The notes under the pieces were generated by a model. It saw nothing but the letters and a program-made list of their open reading frames with translations. It was not told the origin of the DNA and did not search any database. Shown here one piece after another: positions 53,482-62,342 of a stretch of 64,000 nt of DNA; the stretch's first letter is position 1, and the number at the start of each line of letters is the position of its first letter. Source of the DNA: JAXMCK01 sp046349395. Lineage in GTDB: Bacteria; Pseudomonadota; Alphaproteobacteria; Geminicoccales; Geminicoccaceae. The stretch lies in NCBI GenBank assembly GCA_046349395.1, contig JAXMCK010000004.1:248001-312000 (forward strand), given 5' to 3'. A program made the translations under genes and the position numbers.

Positions 53482-53729
53482 TTCGCCAGTTCGGCAAGGG
53501 CGTGCCGATAGCGCGCCATGAACCGCTTGCCGAGCTCCATCGCCTGCGCACGGTCGTCGTCCGCCTTGCGTACGGTGATCGAGCCGTCGACGTCGCTGAC
53601 GGTCACGACGACCTCGTCGCCCCGGGCGAGCCCCGCGGCCTGCAGGACCTCGCGTGTCAGCGTCAGGCCCGTGCTGTTCCCATGCTTGGACAGCTGGCTC
53701 GTGACCTCGATCTTGCGGAAGGCGTTCAT
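53478..53729 (-). CDS. AbrB/MazE/SpoVT-type antitoxin
   Basis: An 83-residue antitoxin with the swapped-hairpin AbrB DNA-binding domain (EVTSQLSKHGNSTGLTLTRE, LARGDEVVVTVSDVDGSITV) and a C-terminal helix (DDDRAQAMELGKRFMARYRH) that should wrap the toxin. It pairs with the downstream Doc gene through a 4-bp overlap. As an AbrB-type protein it probably represses its own promoter. Confidence 0.9.
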   Translation of the reverse strand: MNAFRKIEVTSQLSKHGNSTGLTLTREVLQAAGLARGDEVVVTVSDVDGSITVRKADDDRAQAMELGKRFMARYRHALAELAK

Positions 53730-53747
53730 GGCATCGTCTCTGCGTTA

Positions 53748-53787
53748 GTACGCATGTCATACATAGATCGGCACCGCCTGTCCACAA
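53748..53787 (-). promoter_or_regulatory. Promoter/operator region of the toxin-antitoxin pair
   Basis: On the minus strand TTGTGG (53787-53782) and TATGTA (53765-53760) are 16 bp apart. The imperfect inverted repeat GTATG-ACATG-CGTAC (53762-53748) covers the -10 and start point, a suitable AbrB-type operator for autoregulation. Confidence 0.45.
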
Positions 53788-53799
53788 GTCCCTGGCAGA

Positions 53800-55038
53800 T
53801 CACGTTACCTTCGCAGGCATCCGATGTTCCGGCCGGTCCCACAGCCGCTGCTCGAGCACGCGCCGCAAGGTCGCCGCCGCATCGTGCACGTCGACGAAAC
53901 GGACATAGAGCGGGGCGAACCCGAAGCGGATGAGATCGGGTGCCCGGAAGTCGCCGATCACTCCTTCTGCGATCAGCGCCTGCATCACGGCGTACCCTTC
54001 CGGGCAGCGGAAGCTCACCTGACTGCCCCGCCGCTCCGCTTCCCGCGGGCTCGCGAGCACGAGCCCATGCTCGCCTCCGTACGCTTCCACCGCGGCGATG
54101 AACGACTCGCAGAGCGCCACCGATTTCCGCCGCAGTTCGGCCATCGACACGCCCTCGAACGCGTCGAGGGCCGCATCCAGCGCCGAAAGGCTGAGAATCG
54201 CCGGCGTGCTGCAGACGAAGCGCTCGATGCCCTCGGCCGGCCGGTAGTCGGGATCGAATGCGAACGGTGCCGCATGCCCCAGCCACCCCCACAGCGGCGA
54301 GGACGCCTCGCCCTGCAGCCCGGGCCGGACATAGAGGAAGGCCGGCGCCCCCGGTCCGCCGTTCAGGTACTTGTAGCCGCAGCCGATGGCGAGGTCGGCC
54401 CCCGTCCCCGAGAGATCGATCGGCAGGGCACCCGCCGAATGCGCCAGGTCCCACAAGGTCAGCGCACCGGCCGCCCGTGCCGCCGCGTTGACCGCTTCCA
54501 TGTCGTGCAGCCGCCCGGTCCGATAGTCGACCTGCGTCAGCATCACGACCGCCGTGTCGCCGTCGATCGCCCCCGCGACGTCCTCCGGCGCCACCGTCTG
54601 CAACTCGTGCCGGCCGTCCAACAGCGCCCGCAGCCCCTGCGCGATGTAGAGATCCGTCGGGAAGTTGCCCTTGTCCGACAGGATTACGCGCCGTCCGGGC
54701 CGCAGCGCCAGTGCTGCGGACAAGAGCTTGAACAGGTTGATCGAGGTCGTGTCGACAGCGAGCACCGCACCCGGCTCGGCGCCGATCAGCCGCCCGACCT
54801 TGTCGCCGACCTTGCGGGAAAGGTCGATCCAGCCGTGCCGCGTCCAGCCGCGGATCAGCGAGCGGCCCCACTCCTCCTCGACGACCGACGCGACCCGCGC
54901 CTTCGCCGCCCACGTCAGCGGCCCCAGCGAGTTGCCGTCGAGATAGATCGTCCCCGGCTCCAGCAGGAACCGCTCACGGGCGAAGGCCAGCGGATCGTCG
55001 GCATCCCTCGCCTCGCAGGCGCTGCGACTCGTGTCCAA
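53800..55038 (-). CDS. kynU: Kynureninase
   Basis: A 412-residue PLP enzyme cleaving kynurenine to anthranilate and alanine in tryptophan breakdown. Marks are TIYLDGNSLGPLTWAAKARV at the N-terminus, WDLAHSAGALPIDLSGTGAD (PLP Asp/His), CGYKYLNGGPGAPAFLYVRP with the PLP lysine, and PLWGWLGHAAPFAFDPDYRP. The start is TTG 55038. No other kyn gene is adjacent; the KynB-like cyclase at 33.1 kb may or may not belong to the pathway. A cupin is divergent from it, 94 bp away. Confidence 0.94.
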   Translation of the reverse strand: MDTSRSACEARDADDPLAFARERFLLEPGTIYLDGNSLGPLTWAAKARVASVVEEEWGRSLIRGWTRHGWIDLSRKVGDKVGRLIGAEPGAVLAVDTTSINLFKLLSAALALRPGRRVILSDKGNFPTDLYIAQGLRALLDGRHELQTVAPEDVAGAIDGDTAVVMLTQVDYRTGRLHDMEAVNAAARAAGALTLWDLAHSAGALPIDLSGTGADLAIGCGYKYLNGGPGAPAFLYVRPGLQGEASSPLWGWLGHAAPFAFDPDYRPAEGIERFVCSTPAILSLSALDAALDAFEGVSMAELRRKSVALCESFIAAVEAYGGEHGLVLASPREAERRGSQVSFRCPEGYAVMQALIAEGVIGDFRAPDLIRFGFAPLYVRFVDVHDAAATLRRVLEQRLWDRPEHRMPAKVT

Positions 55039-55132
55039 CTCCGATCCTCCTGCCCCGCCCCGTCGCTACCCGCTTCGCATTCGATCCGCCTTGCGGTCTA
55101 GTGCGGCCGCGTCGGCAAGGGGAACGGCAGAG

Positions 55133-55552
55133 ATGACCGAGACGATCGCGATGGGCGGCCTGACGCTGCGCTTCCTGCGCAGCAAGGACGACACCAAGGA
55201 CAGCCTCGACCTGTTCGAGATGGACGTGCAGCCCAACGCCCGCATGCCGGTGCCGCACTATCACGAGAGCTGGGACGAGACGGTCTACGGTCTCGTCGGC
55301 ACCACCACCTGGCGCATCGACGGCAAGGACGTCGACGTCCGGCCGGGCGACACCGTCCACATCCCGCGCGGGATCGTCCACGGCTTCCGCAACGACACGC
55401 AGGCGCTGGCGACCTGCCTGTGCATCCTGACCCCGGGCGCCCTGGGCCCCGCCTATTTCCGCGAGATGGCGGCAACCCTCGGCGGCGGCGCCCCCGATCC
55501 CGCGGCGATGAAGGCCATCATGCTGCGGTACGGCCTGATCCCCGTAACCTAG
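55133..55552 (+). CDS. Cupin domain-containing protein
   Basis: A 139-residue single-cupin beta-barrel. Metal ligands fit motif 1 HYHESWDETVYGLVGTTTWR (His, His, Glu) and motif 2 HIPRGIVHGFRNDTQALATC (His). GDTVHIPRG is the usual turn. Function unknown; small cupins act as isomerases, dioxygenases or sensors. It is divergent from kynU with AAGGGGAACGGCAG as the ribosome site, so a role in tryptophan degradation is possible but not shown. Confidence 0.82.
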   Translation: MTETIAMGGLTLRFLRSKDDTKDSLDLFEMDVQPNARMPVPHYHESWDETVYGLVGTTTWRIDGKDVDVRPGDTVHIPRGIVHGFRNDTQALATCLCILTPGALGPAYFREMAATLGGGAPDPAAMKAIMLRYGLIPVT

Positions 55553-55661
55553 CCTCCGGTGCAGCGCAGCCCGGCCCTGCGGCAAACTCGCACCGCCTTC
55601 GCTTGACGGGCCGCACACGCAGGCGTTCAACGCCACCAGAACCGCCCAGGGAGCTCTCGCG

Positions 55662-57455
55662 ATGACGGACCAGCCCAAGCGCCGCCTGCGCAGCCAGGAC
55701 TGGTGGGACGACTACAAAGAGCCGGACATGACGTCGCTCTATCTGGAGCGGTATCTGAACTACGGACTCACCCGCGACGAGCTCCAGTCCGGCCGCCCGA
55801 TCATCGGCATCGCCCAGACCGGCTCCGACCTCGCCCCCTGCAACCGGCACCACATCCAGCTGGCGAGCCGCGTGCGCGACGGCATCCGCGACGCCGGCGG
55901 CATCCCGATCGAGTTCCCGGTCCACCCCATCCAGGAGACCGGCAAGCGGCCGACCGCCAACATCGACCGCAACCTGCAATATCTCTCGCTGGTGGAAGCC
56001 CTCTACGGCTACCCCATCGACGGCGTCGTGCTGACGACCGGCTGCGACAAGACCACGCCCGCCATGATGATGGGTGCGGCCACGGTCGACATTCCGGCCA
56101 TCGTGCTCTCGGGTGGCCCGATGCTGAACGGCTGGTACGACGGCAAGCTCGCCGGCTCCGGCATGATCGTCTGGCACGCCCGCCAGCTCTTGGCGAAAGG
56201 CGAGATCACCGTCGAGCAGTTCATGGACATGGCCTGCGCCTCGGCCCCCTCGGTCGGCCACTGCAACACGATGGGCACGGCCTCCTCGATGAACGCGATG
56301 GCCGAGGCACTCGGCATGTCGCTCACGGGCTGCTCGGCCATCCCCGCACCGTACCGCGAGCGCGGGCAGATGGCCTACATCACGGGCAAGCGCATCGTGG
56401 AGATGGTCTGGGAGGATCTGCGGCCTTCGAAGATCCTGACCCGCAAGGCGTTCGAGAACGCGATCTCGGTCGCCGCCGCCGCGGGGTGCTCCACCAACTG
56501 CCCGCCGCACGTCATCGCGGTCGCGCGGCACATCGGCGTCGAGTTGAAGATCGAGGACTGGGGCAAGGGCCACGACATCCCGCTGCTCGTGAACATGCAG
56601 CCGGCCGGCGAATTCCTGGGCGAGGAGTTCTTCCGCGCCGGCGGCGTGCCGGCCGTCATCAAGGAGCTGATCAAGGCCGGCCGCTTCCACACCGACGCGC
56701 TGACCGTCAGCGGCAAGACGATGGGCGAGAACCACGAGAGCGTGCCGTTCTCGCCCGACCGCACCGTCGTGCGGCCCTACGAGGAGCCGCTGATGCCGGA
56801 TGCGGGCTTCGTCATCCTCTCCGGCAACATCTTCGACAATGCCGTCTTCAAGAGCTCGGTCGTCACCCCGCAGTTCCGCGAGAAGTACATCGAGAACCCG
56901 GCGCATCCGGGTCTGTTCGAGGGCCGGGCGATCGTCTTCGACGGCCCGGAGGACTACCACCACCGGATCGACGACCCGAGCCTCAACATCGACGAGGACT
57001 GCATCCTCTTCATCCGCTATGTCGGCCCGGTCGGCTATCCGGGTGCGCCCGAGGTCGTGAACATGCGCCCGCCGGCCGCACTGCTGAAGAAGGGCATCAA
57101 GGCCCTGCCCTGCGTCGGCGACGGCCGCCAGTCCGGCACCAGCGAGAGCCCCTCGATCCTTAATGCCTCCCCCGAGGCGGCGATCGGCGGCAATCTTGCC
57201 ATCCTGAAGACCGACGACCGGATCCGCCTCGACCTCAACAAGAACCGCATGGACGTGCTGCTGAGCCCCGAGGAGATCGAGCAGCGACGTGCGGAGCTGA
57301 AGGCGAACCCGCACAAGCTGCCGCCCAGCCAGACCCCCTGGCAGCAGATCTACCGCGAGAATGTCGGCCAGCTCGGCACGGGCGGCTGCCTGGAACCCGC
57401 CACCCTCTTCCTCAAGATCCAGGAAACCTACGGCACCCCGCGCCGGAACCACTGA
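55662..57455 (+). CDS. IlvD/Edd family dehydratase (dihydroxy-acid or sugar-acid dehydratase)
   Basis: A 597-residue Fe-S dehydratase. Cluster cysteines are in GSDLAPCNRHHIQLASRV, LTTGCDKTTPAMMMGAATVD and SVAAAAGCSTNCPPHVIAVA. The C-terminal domain includes VGDGRQSGTSESPSILNASP with the catalytic Ser region. The N-terminus (RRLRSQDWWDDYKEPDMTSL) and the ASAPSVGHCNTMGTASSMNA segment are closer to the pentonate dehydratases (L-arabinonate/D-xylonate) than to biosynthetic IlvD. A sugar-acid substrate is therefore favoured. It makes 2-keto-3-deoxy acids. Monocistronic. Confidence 0.88.
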   Translation: MTDQPKRRLRSQDWWDDYKEPDMTSLYLERYLNYGLTRDELQSGRPIIGIAQTGSDLAPCNRHHIQLASRVRDGIRDAGGIPIEFPVHPIQETGKRPTANIDRNLQYLSLVEALYGYPIDGVVLTTGCDKTTPAMMMGAATVDIPAIVLSGGPMLNGWYDGKLAGSGMIVWHARQLLAKGEITVEQFMDMACASAPSVGHCNTMGTASSMNAMAEALGMSLTGCSAIPAPYRERGQMAYITGKRIVEMVWEDLRPSKILTRKAFENAISVAAAAGCSTNCPPHVIAVARHIGVELKIEDWGKGHDIPLLVNMQPAGEFLGEEFFRAGGVPAVIKELIKAGRFHTDALTVSGKTMGENHESVPFSPDRTVVRPYEEPLMPDAGFVILSGNIFDNAVFKSSVVTPQFREKYIENPAHPGLFEGRAIVFDGPEDYHHRIDDPSLNIDEDCILFIRYVGPVGYPGAPEVVNMRPPAALLKKGIKALPCVGDGRQSGTSESPSILNASPEAAIGGNLAILKTDDRIRLDLNKNRMDVLLSPEEIEQRRAELKANPHKLPPSQTPWQQIYRENVGQLGTGGCLEPATLFLKIQETYGTPRRNH

Positions 57456-57497
57456 TCGCCGACGGGATCCCGGCTCCCTCCGGCACCGGGATCCCGC

Positions 57498-58952
57498 TCA
57501 GGCGGCCATCGCCGTCGGCTGTTCCAGCAGGCGGTAGAGGATGTTGTTGATCGTCACCGGCTCCTTGGTGATGCCGAGATGGTCGCCGGGGACGAAGGTG
57601 ACGCTGCTCCAGTCGATCGGCGTCTCCAGTCGCGGGCGCCATTCCTGCCCCGCCCGCTCGTCGAGCAGCGCGCTGGAGCGCAGCACGATCTTGTCGCCCG
57701 GCGCGTAGGCCGTCGTGCGCACGGTGCGCTGGAGGGGGTCGATCACGGCTTCCGATGGGGTCCGCACCGTGTCGCCGGCGAAGAGATGCAGCCGCAGATG
57801 CGCCGGCCGACCCGGAGCCGGCACGTCGAGGGCGTCCTGGAACGCCCTGGCACTGGCGAGGCACTTCGTCAGGTGGTCGATGGCGACATCGCGGCGCGCC
57901 GCATCGCCGTCCACGCCCGGCAGTAGCCGTTCGAGCTGCTTGGCACGGGCGGGGTCGGCCAGACCGAACTTCCGGGCCACCCACACCTCGGCGTCGAGCA
58001 GGTCGACCGGCTCCTTCTCGCCCGCCACCAGCACGCGCCCGTGCCGGGTCCGCGGCAGCAGCTGGTAGAGTGACGGCATGGTGCCGATGATCGCCGGATC
58101 GTAGGCCGGCAGCACCGCATTGGCGTTTAGGCCCGAAAGCAGCCGGTCCACGCCCATCAGCGCCCCGGCATTGGGCGTGGCGATGAAGACGGCCGTCTCG
58201 ATCAGCCCGGACCCCTCCCACGTCAGCCGCGGCGGCCTGCCGTCGTAGGCAAGGTACTGGGTGCCGTAGCGCAGGAAGTAGCGCAGCAGCAGCCCGCCCA
58301 TCGAGTGCGCCACGACGTCGAAGCGCAGCGGTGCGCGGTAGGGCCGGTAGGCTTTGATGAAGCGCGCCAGCTGCTTGAGGAAGCGGCCGAAGCGGACAGC
58401 ACTCTCGTCCAGGCTGCGCCGCCAGTCATAGTCGAACTCGAAGGCCGCTGCGTCGCCCTCGTGCTCGTCGATCTCGTGCTCGTCGACCTCGGCATAATTG
58501 CGCACCCCCATCGCACTCAGCACGTTGCCGTAGACCCGGCGCCGCAGCGGAATGCCGGCGAACTTGCAGCGGACGTCGGCCAGCGAACCGTCGGAGCGCG
58601 CCTCGCCCGTCAGCCGGTCGAGCGGCACGCCCCGCTCCATCGGCAGGGCGATGAGGCGCGCGCCGTCGTCGGAATCGGGCCGCACATAGTCCTTGAGGAA
58701 ATCGCCCCAGATCGACCGCCTGGCGTCCTTGGCGACGAGGCGGCTGCCCATGATGCCCGGGATGACGATCACCGGGTTGCGGGTCAGCAGGGTCTGCTGG
58801 GCCGCCCTCCGATAGATGGCACCCACGTCCGAGCGCTCGTCGCGCGGCCCACGCTCGTCCGCACGGGTGTAGAGCGGCTTGAGCACGCGGTCGAGCCACG
58901 CACTCGAATACTTGTCGACGTCTTCGACGTCGCGACGGTCGATAGTACCCAA
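57498..58952 (-). CDS. LCAT-like alpha/beta hydrolase (putative lipase/acyltransferase)
   Basis: About 484 residues. PVIVIPGIMGSRLVAKDARR is the oxyanion strand of LCAT/PDAT-type hydrolases, FEFDYDWRRSLDES the next conserved block, and FDVVAHSMGGLLLRYFLRYG contains the GxSxG nucleophile. The His is expected in VPGDHLGITKEPVTINN near the C-terminus. No signal peptide is seen, so it probably acts inside the cell on lipid or ester substrates. The frame is open to TTG 59054, but that would abut the divergent gene. TTG 58952 leaves about 120 bp of AT-rich promoter region. Confidence 0.78.
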   Translation of the reverse strand: MGTIDRRDVEDVDKYSSAWLDRVLKPLYTRADERGPRDERSDVGAIYRRAAQQTLLTRNPVIVIPGIMGSRLVAKDARRSIWGDFLKDYVRPDSDDGARLIALPMERGVPLDRLTGEARSDGSLADVRCKFAGIPLRRRVYGNVLSAMGVRNYAEVDEHEIDEHEGDAAAFEFDYDWRRSLDESAVRFGRFLKQLARFIKAYRPYRAPLRFDVVAHSMGGLLLRYFLRYGTQYLAYDGRPPRLTWEGSGLIETAVFIATPNAGALMGVDRLLSGLNANAVLPAYDPAIIGTMPSLYQLLPRTRHGRVLVAGEKEPVDLLDAEVWVARKFGLADPARAKQLERLLPGVDGDAARRDVAIDHLTKCLASARAFQDALDVPAPGRPAHLRLHLFAGDTVRTPSEAVIDPLQRTVRTTAYAPGDKIVLRSSALLDERAGQEWRPRLETPIDWSSVTFVPGDHLGITKEPVTINNILYRLLEQPTAMAA

Positions 58953-59077
58953 GCCGCCATTCCAAGATAGATGCGGAAGATTTACTTGTAGATCATCTTT
59001 ACGTTGCGCTGCAGCAAAGCTATGCCAGCGGCGAGTTCGGACGCTAGCCGGCAATTGTGGCAGTCGGGAGACAGACC

Positions 59078-61111
59078 TTGGCCCGGGCGCGGTCGTTCCA
59101 GCGCAGCCTGCTCACCAACATCCTCCTGATCGTGCTGCTGTTCGGCGTGGTGCTGGCGGGCGTGGCGCACGTCGCCCTGCGCGAGACGCTGCGCCGCAGC
59201 TCCGGTGCGGTGATGACCGAGGTGGTCGAGGCGCTGGCGAGCTCCGAGGCCCGCTTCTACGCCAGCCTCGAGCAGGTCTTCGTCCTCGTCCAGTACTGGG
59301 CCCGCCACCGTTGGGACAGCCGCTGGGATCCGGATCAGTTCGACGAGGCGGTGCCGCCGCTGCTCCTCGCCTTCACCGAGGCGTCCTCGCTCTACCTGGC
59401 GCAGGAGAACGGCGACTTCTACTTCCTCAGCCACGAGACCGACGGCAGCTGGACCAGCTGGACCGTGCGCCCGAAGGAATGGCCGAACCGCGTGCTGGTG
59501 CGCAGCTGGGACGATACGGGCGGGCATCGCGAGGAGCATTGGGAGGATCGCGGCTTCGACGTCACGCTGCTGCCCTGGTTCAAGGGTGCCGTGGCCCGGG
59601 CCGGAGCGGTGGGTGCCGACGCCCCCATCGCCGAACGCATCTTCGAGGCCAAGCCGCAGGTCAGTCCGACCACGGGCAATGCCGGCCGCGTCTTCGCCTT
59701 CATGGCGCCGGCGGTGAACAGCAGCCGGCTCGTCTTCGGCTTCGACCGCTCGCTGTCGGCCCTCAGCGAACGGCTCGGCAAGCAGCGGGTGCTGGAGAAC
59801 GGCATCGTCGCCAATCTCTATGGTCCAGGATCCAGCACGGCCGACCTCGTCTACACGACGGTCCCCCGGACCGACGACCCGAACCCCGACTACTACCTCC
59901 TGAAGCCCGTCGCCGAACTGCCGGGCCCGGTCGCGAGCTTCGTCGCTGCGGCAGCACCCGATGGCAGCTTCGCCTCGGGCAGGCCAACGCGCTTCGCCGA
60001 CAACCACGAGACCTGGCTGGGGCTCGCCCGGCCGGTGACGGCGACACTCTTCGCCCGCCAGGGCGAGCAGCCGAACTGGATCGTCGCCGTGATCCCGGAG
60101 GCCGACCTGCGCCGGCGGCTGCCGAGCACGCCCTGGTGGGTGCTGGGTGCGACGGCACTCGCCATGCTGGCGGCGGCATGGCGGGCCAGCTCTCTCGCAC
60201 GCAGCTACGCCCAGCCGGTCGACGTCCTGGTCGACCAGAGCCGCCGCATGCAGCGCCTCGACTTCGAGCAGCCGACCGAGGTCCGCACCGACATCGTCGA
60301 GATCGGCATCCTCGGCCGCACGCTGGAATCGATGCGCCGGGCGCTGCGCTCCTACGCTTCCATCAGCGAGGAAGTACGCATCGCCGATGCCATCGTGCGT
60401 GCCTCGCTGCCCCAGTCACTGCCCCGGCCCCCGGGCTACGAGATCGAGGGTGCGTGGAAGCCCGCCGGCGAGACCGGCGGCGAGGTGTTCGACGCCGTGG
60501 TCCGCACCGGTCCCGACGGGGGCGACGAGGTCGCGCTCCTCCTGCTCGACCCCGACGGCTTCGGCGTCGAGGCCGCCGTGCTGACCGCTCAGCTGCGGGC
60601 CGTGTTCCGCACGGCCAAGCGCAGCGGTGCCGACGTGCAGGAGATCGCCGGCAAGATCGGCACCTGCCTGCGCGAGGACATCCGCGATCCGGGTGCCGTC
60701 CGCGGCGCCGTGGCGGTCCTGGACGCCGCCAGCGGCCGGCTGCGCCTGTGCTGTGCCGGGCTCGCCGACAACGCGGTGCATGTCCGCGCAACTGCCGGCA
60801 CCACCACCGTGCTGGCGAGCACGAACCCACCCTTTGGTGCCTCGACGCTGCCCGGCGAGGGCGTCGGCACCGTGCATCTCGAACCGGGCGACGTGTTCCT
60901 GGTCGCGTCCAACGGGGTGCTCGACCTGCTCGATGCCGGGCGGCATCGCTATGGCGTGGCCCGTCTCGAATCGCTGCTTCGCGACAGCCGCCAATTGCCG
61001 GCCGAAGCCCAGCTGGCGGCGATCGACCGTGCGCTCCTCGCCTTCGCCGGTACCCTGCCGACCGACGCCGACCGTACGTTACTGCTCGTCAGGCGGCTGC
61101 CTCGGGCCTAA
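59078..61111 (+). CDS. Membrane sensor with degenerate SpoIIE/PP2C phosphatase domain
   Basis: A 677-residue inner-membrane protein: TM1 (LLTNILLIVLLFGVVLAGVA), a large periplasmic sensor region (about residues 45-350, dCache-like), TM2 (WWVLGATALAMLAAAW), a HAMP-like linker, then a C-terminal SpoIIE fold (about 445-677). The fold is complete, but three of the four metal-binding Asp are changed: GGEVFDAVV (D to E), ASNGVLDL for TDGV (D to N) and DADRTLLLV for DDxT (D to A). LLLDPDGFG keeps the other. It may bind a partner instead of dephosphorylating it. TTG 59078 has GGGAG 7 bases upstream; GTG 59057 is also open. Confidence 0.82.
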   Translation: MARARSFQRSLLTNILLIVLLFGVVLAGVAHVALRETLRRSSGAVMTEVVEALASSEARFYASLEQVFVLVQYWARHRWDSRWDPDQFDEAVPPLLLAFTEASSLYLAQENGDFYFLSHETDGSWTSWTVRPKEWPNRVLVRSWDDTGGHREEHWEDRGFDVTLLPWFKGAVARAGAVGADAPIAERIFEAKPQVSPTTGNAGRVFAFMAPAVNSSRLVFGFDRSLSALSERLGKQRVLENGIVANLYGPGSSTADLVYTTVPRTDDPNPDYYLLKPVAELPGPVASFVAAAAPDGSFASGRPTRFADNHETWLGLARPVTATLFARQGEQPNWIVAVIPEADLRRRLPSTPWWVLGATALAMLAAAWRASSLARSYAQPVDVLVDQSRRMQRLDFEQPTEVRTDIVEIGILGRTLESMRRALRSYASISEEVRIADAIVRASLPQSLPRPPGYEIEGAWKPAGETGGEVFDAVVRTGPDGGDEVALLLLDPDGFGVEAAVLTAQLRAVFRTAKRSGADVQEIAGKIGTCLREDIRDPGAVRGAVAVLDAASGRLRLCCAGLADNAVHVRATAGTTTVLASTNPPFGASTLPGEGVGTVHLEPGDVFLVASNGVLDLLDAGRHRYGVARLESLLRDSRQLPAEAQLAAIDRALLAFAGTLPTDADRTLLLVRRLPRA

Positions 61112-61142
61112 CCTCCGCTGCGTTCCGGCCGAAGGGATCCCG

Positions 61143-62270
61143 ATGCGGGCGCGCACGCTGACGATGGCTGCGGTTGCGGCACTTCTCGCACTGCCGGGAG
61201 GCAGCCGCGCCGAGACGACGGACACGGTGCCGCCGATCTCGCAGACGGCGCTGGTCGCCTTCGGGGCGCTGCTCACGCCGCAGGGACCCGAGGTCGACCT
61301 GCCGCTATCCTGGCAGGTCGCCCGTCCGGACGGCACGCCACCCGACAACGTCGTCTACACCGGCGGCGGCATCAACATCATCACGACCCTGCCGGCCGGC
61401 CGCTACGTCGCCACCGCCGAGGCGCAGAACGTCAAGGGCACGGCCGACATCACGGTCGAGGCCGGGAAGGACGGCATCCGCGACGTCGTGCTCGACGCAG
61501 GGGTGCTGTCGCTGGGGGTCGTTCCGGCCAGCGGCAAGGAGGAACCGGTGGACGCGCCGGAGCCGAGCTGGACCATCCAGCCGCAGGCCGGCCAGGGGGC
61601 CGTCGACCCGCTGCAGTCGGCGGCACCGCGCCTCATCCTGGCGGCCGGGCCCTACTCCATCCAGGCTCGCTCCGGACCGCTCGCCGCCACGACCAGCCTC
61701 ACGCTCGCTCCGGGTGCCATCGAGAGCCGCACGCTCGACTTCCGCGCCGGTCAGGTGCGGCTGGAGGCGGCGATGGCCAAGGACGGTCCGGCCCTGCGCT
61801 CCTGGAGCGACCCCTCCTGGCAGGTCGTGGCGGTCGACGTCCCGGGCCTCGCGGCCGGGGAGTCCGTCCAGCAGCTCGACAAGGCCAGCGCCACGACGAT
61901 CCTCAGCGCCGGCCGCTACCGGGCGATCGCCAAGGTGCTGGGCGTGGAGCTCTCGACCGAGGTCACCGCGGTCGAGAAGGAGCAGAACCTGGCGCGCGTC
62001 GTGGTGCCCTCGGCGACCCTGGCTCTGGCACTCCCGCCGGCCACCTCGACAGCGGGACTTGCCTGGACCGTCACCGCAGTCGATGCGCTGGGCGTCGATG
62101 CCGGCACGAAGGTTGCGGACGCCGTGAAGACTCCCTCCCCCAGCCTCACCCTCGCACCCGGCGTCTGGAGCGTCACCCTCGCCCATGACGGCACGACGAT
62201 CTCGCGCGAGGTGACCCTGAGCCCTGGGCAGACCGCGACCGAGCAGTTCGACCTCAAGGCCGGCGGCTGA
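61143..62270 (+). CDS. Secreted protein made of four beta-sandwich repeats, paralogous to the downstream VWA protein
   Basis: A 375-residue secreted protein (signal MRARTLTMAAVAALLALPGG, cleavage near SRA-ETT). It consists of four units of about 85-90 residues, each ending in a GRYxATA-type strand: TTLPAGRYVATAEAQNVKGT, LAAGPYSIQARSGPL, LSAGRYRAIAKVLGVELSTE and LAPGVWSVTLAHDG. The same four units in the same order form the C-terminal part of the VWA protein downstream (for example SWTVTAVDALGVDAGTK here and SWTVESVDALGVPPGTK there). It lies 31 bp after the sensor gene, so the two are probably co-transcribed. Function unknown. Confidence 0.82.
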   Translation: MRARTLTMAAVAALLALPGGSRAETTDTVPPISQTALVAFGALLTPQGPEVDLPLSWQVARPDGTPPDNVVYTGGGINIITTLPAGRYVATAEAQNVKGTADITVEAGKDGIRDVVLDAGVLSLGVVPASGKEEPVDAPEPSWTIQPQAGQGAVDPLQSAAPRLILAAGPYSIQARSGPLAATTSLTLAPGAIESRTLDFRAGQVRLEAAMAKDGPALRSWSDPSWQVVAVDVPGLAAGESVQQLDKASATTILSAGRYRAIAKVLGVELSTEVTAVEKEQNLARVVVPSATLALALPPATSTAGLAWTVTAVDALGVDAGTKVADAVKTPSPSLTLAPGVWSVTLAHDGTTISREVTLSPGQTATEQFDLKAGG

Positions 62271-62342
62271 GACCCCCGCCGATCCTTCTCGTCAGGAGCC
62301 CCGCGCCGCCTTAGCATCCCCTCGTCGCGCGGAGGGTGGTGC

